Origin: an uncultured Alphaproteobacteria bacterium
GTDB taxonomy: Bacteria; Pseudomonadota; Alphaproteobacteria; HIMB59; GCA-002718135
Direction of reading: 5' to 3'
Length of the DNA stretch: 64,000 nt
Assembly (NCBI GenBank): GCA_902612805.1
Contig: CACMEY010000005.1
Coordinates: 42,987 to 106,986, forward strand
A model generated the notes under the pieces. That model worked only from the letters and a program-made list of their open reading frames with translations, had not been told where the DNA came from and made no database searches. This document shows positions 26,900 through 34,523 of the stretch, piece after piece; within the stretch, counting starts at the first letter, position 1, and every line of letters begins with the position of its first letter. Position numbers and translations under genes: made by a program.

Positions 26900-27880
26900 T
26901 TATCTGATTTGTACTGCTGCTAATGGAGCAACAGCATCTACGTTATCAGCTGTAACAAATGCAGCACCAGTATCCATAGCTAATCCAGCCATTCCATACT
27001 TTGTACTTAGGAATAATTGAACGATTGGCATATATCCTTGGATAAATGGTTGTTGATCAATTACAACATCAATGTAACCAGAATTAATTCCATCAACAAT
27101 AGGAGCTGATAAATCAAATCCAGCACCACATACTTCTTCAGTACCGTGACCTGCAGCTTTCATATATGTTGGTAAACTTGCAGTTAATCCTCCATGATCA
27201 GTAATTGCTAATTTGATATCAGGATTTGCACTGTAAGTAGCAACGTACATAGGAGTTCCCTGTGATGCATCTGAGTTTACGTTATCAGGAATTTCTTGAT
27301 AAACAACTTCAACACCTGCTGCTTCAACACCAGCTATTGCACCTTTAGTTCTTTCTCCTCTATTTGGCATACTTGCAAGACCCCAGATAAAAGCTTTATC
27401 TCCAGCTTGTAGACCACAAACTTCAACAGCTTTTTTACCTAGATTAAATCCAGCATCAAATAAATCTGCACCTGCATAACCAAATCCTTCAGTTTTATAT
27501 TCTGCTTCAAGATCAGGAAGAGGTGTGTTCATAGTAGTAATAACTATTCCCATTTCTCTAGCTTCTTGAATGATAGGTCTCATTGCAGCATCTCCTGGAA
27601 AACCATAGATTGCAATTCCATCAGGCTGTAAAGCAACAGCTTCTTTAAATTGTTTAATCATGATTTCTGAGTTCCACTGTGACCAGTAGTAATCTACATC
27701 ACAACCAGTGTGTTCAGCAGCAGCTACTGCACCATTATAAACGATAGTTCCAAATGGGCCACCTTCAGGACCACCTGGGAAAAATATAAATTTCTTATCA
27801 CAGCTGTAATCATTTTTTGCTACTGCTGAAGTAGATGCAAAAGCAAAAAATAAAGCAATGACAGCAAAGATTTTTTTCAT
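26900..27880 (-). CDS. Periplasmic sugar-binding protein of the ABC transporter
   Basis: From the ATG at 27880 (behind GGAGG) the protein is 326 residues, with a signal peptide ending near AVA (about 21). An upstream ATG at 27904 is unlikely. The mature part fits the Peripla_BP_4 (RbsB/MocB-like) fold: FFPGGPEGG near the start, then QPDGIAIYGFPGD (about 85-97), an ITDHGG segment (about 230) and DVVIDQQPFIQGY (about 275-287), which is typical of the hinge and ligand pocket. It is first gene of the importer and divergent from the oxygenase cassette. The ligand is unknown. Confidence 0.92.
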   Translation of the reverse strand: MKKIFAVIALFFAFASTSAVAKNDYSCDKKFIFFPGGPEGGPFGTIVYNGAVAAAEHTGCDVDYYWSQWNSEIMIKQFKEAVALQPDGIAIYGFPGDAAMRPIIQEAREMGIVITTMNTPLPDLEAEYKTEGFGYAGADLFDAGFNLGKKAVEVCGLQAGDKAFIWGLASMPNRGERTKGAIAGVEAAGVEVVYQEIPDNVNSDASQGTPMYVATYSANPDIKLAITDHGGLTASLPTYMKAAGHGTEEVCGAGFDLSAPIVDGINSGYIDVVIDQQPFIQGYMPIVQLFLSTKYGMAGLAMDTGAAFVTADNVDAVAPLAAVQIR

Positions 27881-27904
27881 AATTCCTCCAAATAATTTAT
27901 GCAT

Positions 27905-28070
27905 TAATTTATAAGTAAATAAATCAATAATACAATTAAATTAAAGTATTAAAGATCTTATTACAAATTAAAATCATCTTTCTTTTGATAGATAAAATAG
28001 TCGCACTTATTTACCAATATAAAGCAATTTTTATATTTATAAGATTATCAAAAAGTGCTATTTTTTCATT
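27905..28070. promoter_or_regulatory. Divergent intergenic region between sugar importer and oxygenase cassette
   Basis: These 166 bases separate the divergent starts of the binding-protein gene (minus) and the MocD-like gene (plus), so both promoters should lie here. The sequence is extremely AT-rich. I see several -10-like stretches, but no clear -35 partner, long dyad or known operator. Sharing this region makes coordinated expression of import and oxidation plausible. Confidence 0.4.
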
Positions 28071-29057
28071 ATGGATGTTGATTTAGGTAAATGGTATCGA
28101 GCAAATATAGATAAAAAAGAATTCAAGCAGTTGTGCAAGAAATCTGATTGGCAGGGTTTTAAGCATATGATTATTTATTTTTCATCTCTATTTCTCTTTG
28201 GATATCTTGCGTATGTCACTTGGGGCACTTGGTGGTCATTATTATTTTTTATAATATACGGAAATATTTGGGGATGTAGTGATGCTATTTGGCATGAAAC
28301 TGGTCACAGAACAGCTTTTAAATCAAAATTCTGGAATGACTTCTTTTATTATATTGCTAGTTTCATGGATAATTTCGAGCCTATAAGATGGAGATATTCT
28401 CATTATCATCATCATACTTATACCCAGTTCAATGATCCTGTAGATTTTGAAATACATGTAAAAAAACCAACTGATTTAATTGTGTTTTTCTCACACTACA
28501 TTCCATTCTCTGGTTTTGTTTTTTTTAAAAATTCTCTTCAATGGGAAACTATAAAACATGCATTTGGTGTGACTACAGATGTAATGAAAGTTTGTATCCC
28601 TGAAAACGAAAGATGGAAATGTAGATTATCCGCTTGGAGTCATCTATCTATTTGGATCATAAGTATTGCTTCTTCAGTATACTTTCAAAGCTGGCTTCCA
28701 GTTCTATATGTTTTATTACCTAATTTTTATGGAAAGACACTCGTTATGCTAATGGGTCTTACTCAGCACGCTGGACTTAGAGAAGATAAAAGAGATCACA
28801 GGTATACAACCAGAACAGTATATTTAAATCCGGTTTTAAGTTTTTTATATTGGCATATGGAATATCATGTTGAGCATCATATGTTCCCTCAAGTTCCCTC
28901 ACATAATTTACCTAAACTACATGCTATGATTAAAGATCAATTACCGCCTGCCAGAAAAGGTCTTCTAGGGGCGTACAAAGAAATTGTTCCAGCACTTATA
29001 AAACAAGCAAAAAATCCAGACTATCAAATTCCATTATCTGTTCCAAGCAACGCTTAG
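28071..29057 (+). CDS. Fatty-acid-desaturase-fold oxygenase, MocD-like (first copy)
   Basis: The 328-residue membrane di-iron protein has three histidine boxes: HETGH (about 75-79), HYHHH (about 110-114) and HVEHH (about 266-270), with QHAG (about 233) as an extra ligand region. Hydrophobic helices flank them. The next two genes encode a ferredoxin reductase and a MocE-family Rieske protein. This set matches MocD/MocF/MocE of rhizopine catabolism in rhizobia, where MocD is annotated as a hydrocarbon oxygenase. I therefore infer an oxygenase that hydroxylates or O-demethylates a small molecule rather than a lipid desaturase. A true acyl-lipid desaturase is the main alternative. Confidence 0.85.
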   Translation: MDVDLGKWYRANIDKKEFKQLCKKSDWQGFKHMIIYFSSLFLFGYLAYVTWGTWWSLLFFIIYGNIWGCSDAIWHETGHRTAFKSKFWNDFFYYIASFMDNFEPIRWRYSHYHHHTYTQFNDPVDFEIHVKKPTDLIVFFSHYIPFSGFVFFKNSLQWETIKHAFGVTTDVMKVCIPENERWKCRLSAWSHLSIWIISIASSVYFQSWLPVLYVLLPNFYGKTLVMLMGLTQHAGLREDKRDHRYTTRTVYLNPVLSFLYWHMEYHVEHHMFPQVPSHNLPKLHAMIKDQLPPARKGLLGAYKEIVPALIKQAKNPDYQIPLSVPSNA

Positions 29058-29062
29058 ACTTA

Positions 29063-30295
29063 GTGAAAAAAAACATTATAATTTTAGGCGGTGGTCAAGC
29101 TGGAATCTATGCTGCTAGAGAGATTAGACAAAATGATTCAGAATCAAATATTAAAATTTTAGGTGAAGAAAATTTACTACCATACGAAAGACCTCCTTTA
29201 TCTAAAGATTTTTTGCTAGATAAAAAAAATGAAGATGATCTTTATTTTCATTCTATCGAGGTCATAAAAAATGAAAATATAGATTTTGAAAATGTATTAA
29301 TTAATAAAGTTGACTTTGAACATAAAAAACTTTTCTCAAAAAATGAAGATGTTTATACTTATGATAGTTTGCTTATTTCAACAGGGTCTGATAATAAAAG
29401 ACTTAGCCTAGATAATAATTTAAGTGATGATGTTTATTATCTAAGAAATTTAGAAGAAGCCAAAATAATTAAGGAAAAAGTTTCAGATAAAAATAAAATA
29501 ACTATTATTGGCGGCGGTTTTATTGGCTTAGAAATTGCTTCATCTTTATCTCAGCTGCAAAAAAAAGTAACTGTTATAGAAATCGGTAATCAACTTATGG
29601 GAAGAATTATACCCAAACAAATTGCTGATCTAGTTCAAAACACGCATATAGAACAAGGAAATGAAATAATATTAAATAAACAGATAGATAAAATAATTAA
29701 AAAAAATGGTATTTATGAAATTTTATTAAACGATAATTCTATAATAGAAACAGATTTTGTAATTGCAGGTATAGGTTCAACTCCGTCAGTAAAGTTATTT
29801 GAAAATACAAATTTAAAACTTGATAATGGTATCTTAACAAATCAATTTTGTGAAACTTCTATTAAAGATGTTTATGCAGCAGGTGATGTATGTAATTTTT
29901 ATCATCCATTTTATGAAAGAAATATGCGACTTGAGTCATATCAACATGCACAAAATCATGGAATTTGCGCTGGAAAAAATATTGCTGGAGTAAAAACAGA
30001 ATACACTTCTATTCCTTGGATGTGGTCTGATCAATTTAATTTGAATCTTCAACTGACTGGTATTTGTGATGATTATGATGAAATTATTGCAAGAGGTAAT
30101 GATATTAATAATGGTGTAATTTATTTTTTTCTAAAAAATAAAATAATAAAGGGTGCATGTGGTCTAGGAATTGCAGGAAAAGTTGGCCGTGACATTCGAA
30201 TCACTTCTAAATTAACTGAGAAAAATACCATTGTAGATAAACAAATTCTCTCAGACCAAAATCAAAAATTAAATAAACTTATACAAAAACAATAA
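29063..30295 (+). CDS. FAD-dependent ferredoxin reductase, MocF-like
   Basis: The 410-residue protein has an N-terminal FAD loop GGGQAGIYAA (about 8-17), an NAD loop GGGFIGLEIA (about 149-158) and the second FAD motif VYAAGDVCNF (about 273-282), followed by a reductase C-terminal domain. It belongs to the rhodocoxin/putidaredoxin reductase type that reduces small ferredoxins with NADH. The start is GTG at 29063, five bases after the oxygenase stop. With the Rieske gene that follows, it forms the electron-transfer chain for the di-iron protein upstream, and perhaps for the other two oxygenase-like proteins downstream. Confidence 0.9.
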   Translation: MKKNIIILGGGQAGIYAAREIRQNDSESNIKILGEENLLPYERPPLSKDFLLDKKNEDDLYFHSIEVIKNENIDFENVLINKVDFEHKKLFSKNEDVYTYDSLLISTGSDNKRLSLDNNLSDDVYYLRNLEEAKIIKEKVSDKNKITIIGGGFIGLEIASSLSQLQKKVTVIEIGNQLMGRIIPKQIADLVQNTHIEQGNEIILNKQIDKIIKKNGIYEILLNDNSIIETDFVIAGIGSTPSVKLFENTNLKLDNGILTNQFCETSIKDVYAAGDVCNFYHPFYERNMRLESYQHAQNHGICAGKNIAGVKTEYTSIPWMWSDQFNLNLQLTGICDDYDEIIARGNDINNGVIYFFLKNKIIKGACGLGIAGKVGRDIRITSKLTEKNTIVDKQILSDQNQKLNKLIQKQ

Positions 30296-30344
30296 TTTAA
30301 TTATTTTATATTTATTTTAATAGAATAGATATTATATACATCTT

Positions 30345-30662
30345 ATGTCTGAAGAAAATTGGATTGAAGTAGGGTCTACTGATAGTATTGAAGAAGAGGA
30401 TCTGATTAGATTTGATCATCAAGATAAAACCTTTTGTGTGTATAGGTTAACAGATGGTTTTTATGCTACTGATGGAATTTGTACACACGAGGCTGTACAT
30501 CTTGAAGATGGTTTGGTTATGGATGATGAAATTGAATGTCCAATGCACCAGGGAATTTTTAACATTAAATCTGGAGAAGCTTTAAGCCCTCCAGCGTGTG
30601 AGGATTTAAAAACATACCCAGTTAAAGTTGATAATGACAAAATTTTCATTAAGATAGATTAA
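30345..30662 (+). CDS. mocE: MocE-family Rieske [2Fe-2S] ferredoxin
   Basis: The 105-residue soluble Rieske protein has cluster ligands C46-T-H48 and C65-P-M-H68, and the surrounding ATDGICTHEAVHLEDGLVMD sequence typical of MocE-family ferredoxins. It carries one electron at a time from the FAD reductase to an oxygenase. It follows the reductase by 49 bases, a slightly larger gap than others in this run, and precedes the PanB-like gene by 18 bases. Confidence 0.9.
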   Translation: MSEENWIEVGSTDSIEEEDLIRFDHQDKTFCVYRLTDGFYATDGICTHEAVHLEDGLVMDDEIECPMHQGIFNIKSGEALSPPACEDLKTYPVKVDNDKIFIKID

Positions 30663-30680
30663 ATATTTTTTGGAGATTTT

Positions 30681-31508
30681 ATGAGCAGAAAAAAACTTAC
30701 AGTTCACGATTATTTGCAATGCAAAGGTAAAAGACAACTAAGCGTTATGTTTGTACATAATGCTGACGAAGCTGCAGCAGCTGAAGAGGCAGGTATTGAC
30801 ATGATTTGTACTTCTCATGATGCTCCACAATTTGGTATTTATAATTCTTTTGATGAACTTAAGCGAATTCGAGAGGCTGCGCCAACTTGCTTTATGCAAT
30901 CTGGAGGTGCTGTAAGAGTAGCTTCTGAGTATGAAGCAATGAAACTATCACATAAGTATTTAGATATTGGTGCAGATGTAATCTATGGTGGCAATTGGAG
31001 TTATAAATGGATTAGAGCATTAAGAGATGAATATGTTCCAATTAATAGTCATGTTGGTTTAGTTCCAGGAAATGCTACCTGGATTGGTGGATTTGTTGCA
31101 CAAGGCAAAACTGCTGATAAAGCCGTTAGAATTTTAGAACATACTCTTGAGTTACAAGAAGCGGGGGCTATCGGAGTTGAACTGGAAGTAGTTCCTCCAA
31201 AAGTTGCCGAAGTAATTACAAAAAAAGTTGACATTATGACTCTTTCAATGGGAAGTGGCTCTGGATGTGATGGGCAATATTTATTTGCTAACGATGTACT
31301 CGGGTATACTCAAGGAAAAATTCCAAGACATGCACGTATTTATAGAGATTTTAAAAAAGAATTTGCAAAGTTACAAGCTGAAAGAGTTAGTGCATTCAAA
31401 GAGTTTCACGATGATACAGTAAACCAAAAATTTAATGATCCTAAAATCACAGTTAAAATTGATGAAGGTGAATTTGAAAAATTTTTAAAGCTTTCAGAAA
31501 AGTTTTGA
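30681..31508 (+). CDS. PanB-fold protein (ketopantoate hydroxymethyltransferase family) lacking canonical metal ligands
   Basis: The 275-residue protein aligns by eye with E. coli PanB along its length, for example SHVGLVPG against GHLGLTPQ, VELEVVP against LVLECVP (catalytic Glu about 169 kept) and CDGQYLFANDVLG near 196-208. The three Mg2+ ligands of PanB (Asp45, Asp84, Glu114) appear replaced by Ser45, Gly75 and Tyr102. It probably does not make ketopantoate. In the middle of an oxygenase cassette it could be a lyase, an aldolase or a one-carbon-handling enzyme, but this is speculation. GGAG precedes the ATG. Confidence 0.75.
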   Translation: MSRKKLTVHDYLQCKGKRQLSVMFVHNADEAAAAEEAGIDMICTSHDAPQFGIYNSFDELKRIREAAPTCFMQSGGAVRVASEYEAMKLSHKYLDIGADVIYGGNWSYKWIRALRDEYVPINSHVGLVPGNATWIGGFVAQGKTADKAVRILEHTLELQEAGAIGVELEVVPPKVAEVITKKVDIMTLSMGSGSGCDGQYLFANDVLGYTQGKIPRHARIYRDFKKEFAKLQAERVSAFKEFHDDTVNQKFNDPKITVKIDEGEFEKFLKLSEKF

Positions 31509-31511
31509 TTA

Positions 31512-32528
31512 ATGTTTGCGGGTGAAGTTGATTTAAAAACTTGGTATAAACCAAATATAGACAAGAAAACTTTAAAGGAGCTTTCTAAGAGATCTGATAT
31601 AAAAGGTTTAATAGATGTATCCATATTTATTGTTGCTCTATTATTAAGTGGATATCTTTGTATTATAAGTTGGGGCACATTATGGTCAATTCCTGCTCTT
31701 CTACTTTATGGAAATATTTTCTACTGTAAAATCATTAGCATTCAACATGAAACTAATCACGAAACATATTTTAAAACAAGAGCGTTAAATAAATTTTTTT
31801 ATCATATAACTTCTTTACTTGGTGGTTTTGAAGCAGTTAGATGGAAATGGAGTCATTTTCATCACCATACTTACACAATTTTTACACATGAGGAGGTTTA
31901 CGATTATGAAAACAATAGTCCGAAACCAACAGAGCCTATTAGATTTCTTTTAAACTTTTTGCCACTTGGTCCAATAATCAACATACAAAAAATAAGACAT
32001 TTTACTCATTTTGAAATTATTAAGCATTCATTTGGAATAATTACTCCTGTTGTAAAAGTTACAGTACCTGAAAAGGAGATAAAAAAAATTATTAATAGTT
32101 CAAGATTATATTTAAGTTTTTGGTTGCTCGTAATTTTATGTTCAGTTTTGTTACAATCATGGCTACCAATAATAATGATAATTTTACCTCCATTTTACGG
32201 TAATACTATATTAATGATATGCGGCATGACTCAACATGCTGGACTAGCTGATAATATTAAAGATCATAGAAAAAGTACAAGAACAGTAATCATGAATCCG
32301 TTTTTTAGTTTTTTATATTCAAATATGGAGTATCATATTGAGCACCACATTTTCCCAAAAATCCCATGCCATAATTTAAAAAAATTTCACAAAATAGTTA
32401 AAAATCAAATGCCAGAACCTCATAAAGGAATAATTTCTGCTTATAGATCAATAATTCCAGCAATATTTAAGCAATCTAAAGATAAAAATTATTTTATTGA
32501 TGTGAAGGTTCCAGATACGACAATTTAG
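31512..32528 (+). CDS. Fatty-acid-desaturase-fold oxygenase, MocD-like (second copy)
   Basis: The 338-residue paralogue of the 28071 protein has boxes HETNH (about 78-82), HFHHH (about 115-119) and HIEHH (about 276-280), and shares the N-terminal pattern with K/T-W-Y-x-x-NIDKK. It follows the PanB-like gene after three bases, so it belongs to the same transcript. The first box ends NHE rather than GHR, suggesting a different substrate. It has no reductase of its own nearby and may share the MocE/MocF-like pair. Confidence 0.85.
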   Translation: MFAGEVDLKTWYKPNIDKKTLKELSKRSDIKGLIDVSIFIVALLLSGYLCIISWGTLWSIPALLLYGNIFYCKIISIQHETNHETYFKTRALNKFFYHITSLLGGFEAVRWKWSHFHHHTYTIFTHEEVYDYENNSPKPTEPIRFLLNFLPLGPIINIQKIRHFTHFEIIKHSFGIITPVVKVTVPEKEIKKIINSSRLYLSFWLLVILCSVLLQSWLPIIMIILPPFYGNTILMICGMTQHAGLADNIKDHRKSTRTVIMNPFFSFLYSNMEYHIEHHIFPKIPCHNLKKFHKIVKNQMPEPHKGIISAYRSIIPAIFKQSKDKNYFIDVKVPDTTI

Positions 32529-32566
32529 TCTCTTTTTTTTTATTCAAAATATACTATAAACACATC

Positions 32567-33571
32567 ATGGGAAATCAACTAAATGATAGTGATTTTGGTA
32601 CTAGAGATAAAAGAGGTCATTGGAAACCATTTGGCACAATAAGTATTAACCCACCTAAAGATATATTTTTTAACCCGTTAAAATTTTTAAAGTATTTTTT
32701 TAAATTTCCTGGAATTTTTTTTCCATGGACCTTTGTCTTTGCAGCAATAACAGTTGCTACATATCTTTTTTTGACTCCTTCTTTAGAGACAATGAAGACT
32801 TTTGAAATAGGATGGATATCCTACATATTTTTCAGAAACGCAGTTATTATTTTGCTTTGGACAGGCTTCTTCCATTTAAGACTGAAGACACAAGGAACTT
32901 CATTTAAATATAACCCACGACCTCTAGAAAAAAATAACTCAACTTTTTTATTTAATGATCAGACTAAAGATAACCTATTCTATACTTTTTGTAGTGCTAT
33001 TCCATTATGGACAGCTTATGAAGTAATTACATTTTGGGCATTTGCAAATCAAATAATCCCATATGTAAGCTGGGAGGCGTATCCAATATATTGTTGTTTT
33101 ATGTTCTTTCTTGTTCCATTTATAAGAGACGCACATTTTTACTTAACTCATAGACTATTGCACTGGGCACCACTTTATAAAATTGCACATAAAGTACACC
33201 ACCGTAATACTAATACAGGTGCTTGGTCAGGTATGTCTATGCATCCAATAGAGCATATATTATATTTTTCAGGTATCTTAGTTCATTGGATAATCCCTTC
33301 ACATCCTCTTGTTGCGATGTATCACGTATTTCATGCTGGTTTAGCACCTACACCTGGACATACAGGATATGAAAAAATGACTTTCAAAAATGGTGTATCA
33401 ATTCCAACAGGTGATTATATGCATTATATTCATCATAAATATTTTGAATGCAATTACTCAGGTGGAAATACTAGTTTCTTAGATAAATTAATGGGCACGT
33501 TCCATGATGGATCTGAAGAAGCTACTAAGGAAGTAATGGCTCGTATCAAAGATAAGGCCCATTACCTCTAA
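32567..33571 (+). CDS. Sterol desaturase/fatty acid hydroxylase family protein
   Basis: The 334-residue membrane protein has an FA_hydroxylase histidine array: HFYLTHRLLH (about 189-198), HKVHH (about 204-208), HPIEH (about 221-225) and HYIHHKYFECNYSGG (about 284-298). Members insert oxygen or double bonds into sterols, carotenoids or sphingolipids with a di-iron centre. Position after the second desaturase-like gene suggests a third oxidative step in one pathway, but the family can also be an independent membrane-lipid enzyme. A T-rich gap of 38 bases precedes it. Confidence 0.85.
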   Translation: MGNQLNDSDFGTRDKRGHWKPFGTISINPPKDIFFNPLKFLKYFFKFPGIFFPWTFVFAAITVATYLFLTPSLETMKTFEIGWISYIFFRNAVIILLWTGFFHLRLKTQGTSFKYNPRPLEKNNSTFLFNDQTKDNLFYTFCSAIPLWTAYEVITFWAFANQIIPYVSWEAYPIYCCFMFFLVPFIRDAHFYLTHRLLHWAPLYKIAHKVHHRNTNTGAWSGMSMHPIEHILYFSGILVHWIIPSHPLVAMYHVFHAGLAPTPGHTGYEKMTFKNGVSIPTGDYMHYIHHKYFECNYSGGNTSFLDKLMGTFHDGSEEATKEVMARIKDKAHYL

Positions 33572-33615
33572 ACTTATCTTCATAAATATTAATTTTTATT
33601 ATATTGATCTAAAAT

Positions 33616-34491
33616 ATGAGTAAGGTCGAATTATATAAAGATGTAAAAAATAGTTTAGGAGAAGGCATCACTTGGTCTTCCATTGATCAAAGTTTAATTT
33701 GGGTAGATATTAAACCAAAATCAGTTTTATTCAGAATTAATTTAGATAACGAAAAATTAGAAACTTTTGATTTACCTGATTTTGTAACAGCGACGTCAAT
33801 AATCTCAAAGAATGAAATTGCTTTAGTCTCAAATAATGGAGTAAATAAATTTAACTTTAAATCTAAAAAATATGAAAGAATAATTAATGTTGAAGATGAT
33901 ATTCTAACAAATAGGTCTAATGATGGTGCATCAGATGCTAAAGGTAGGCTGTGGTTTGGGACGATGCAAAATAATTTTAATCTAGATGGAAGTGCAAAAT
34001 CTTTAAATGCTAAATCTGGTAGTTTATATTGTCTATCTGATAATAAGTTAAATATTGTTGAAACAAATCTTGGTATACCTAATACATTTGTTTGGAGTCC
34101 AGATAACACAAAATTTTATTTTGCCGATACAACTGAGGGATCATTACTAGAATACAATTTTAACCTAGATGAAGGTAGTTTGTCAGACAAAAAAAACTTC
34201 TTTGATTTTGATAGAGGTGCTCCAGATGGATCAACTATTGATAGTGATGGTTTTATTTGGAATTGTCGTTGGGGTGGATCATGTGTAGTGAGAATTGATC
34301 CTAGAGGAAGGATAGATAAAATTTACGAGTTACCTGTTGAAAATGTAACAAATTGTGTATTTGGTGGAAGTGATCTAAAAACTTTATTTATCACAAGTGC
34401 TACAAATTTGGGTAAAAATCAACATGATGGTAGTTTATTTGCATTAAATGTTACTACTCCTGGTCTTGAAGATAATAAATTTAAAATTTGA
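33616..34491 (+). CDS. SMP-30/gluconolactonase/LRE family lactonase
   Basis: The 291-residue six-bladed propeller protein has the metal-binding Glu in SLGEGITW (about 13-20), NDGASDAKGRLWFGTM (about 103-118), IPNTFVWSPDN (about 155-165) and APDGSTIDSDGFIWNCRWGG (about 200-219, Asp ligand). It hydrolyses sugar 1,5- or 1,4-lactones to aldonates, so it would feed the IlvD/Edd dehydratase encoded 32 bases downstream. Family members include gluconolactonase and arabinonolactonase; the sugar cannot be named. Confidence 0.88.
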   Translation: MSKVELYKDVKNSLGEGITWSSIDQSLIWVDIKPKSVLFRINLDNEKLETFDLPDFVTATSIISKNEIALVSNNGVNKFNFKSKKYERIINVEDDILTNRSNDGASDAKGRLWFGTMQNNFNLDGSAKSLNAKSGSLYCLSDNKLNIVETNLGIPNTFVWSPDNTKFYFADTTEGSLLEYNFNLDEGSLSDKKNFFDFDRGAPDGSTIDSDGFIWNCRWGGSCVVRIDPRGRIDKIYELPVENVTNCVFGGSDLKTLFITSATNLGKNQHDGSLFALNVTTPGLEDNKFKI

Positions 34492-34523
34492 TTTTTTACT
34501 TTAATTAGCTAAAACTTTCACAC

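Noticed and set aside
27905..28070. Possible regulatory RNA or operator between the importer and the oxygenase cassette
   Set aside because: Only AT-rich sequence without a convincing stem, dyad or known motif could be seen.
28071..33571. Membrane-lipid or sterol biosynthesis cluster as the primary explanation for the desaturase-like genes
   Set aside because: The MocE-family Rieske protein, the dedicated reductase, the PanB-fold gene and the surrounding sugar genes fit catabolic oxygenation better, although lipid function is not excluded.
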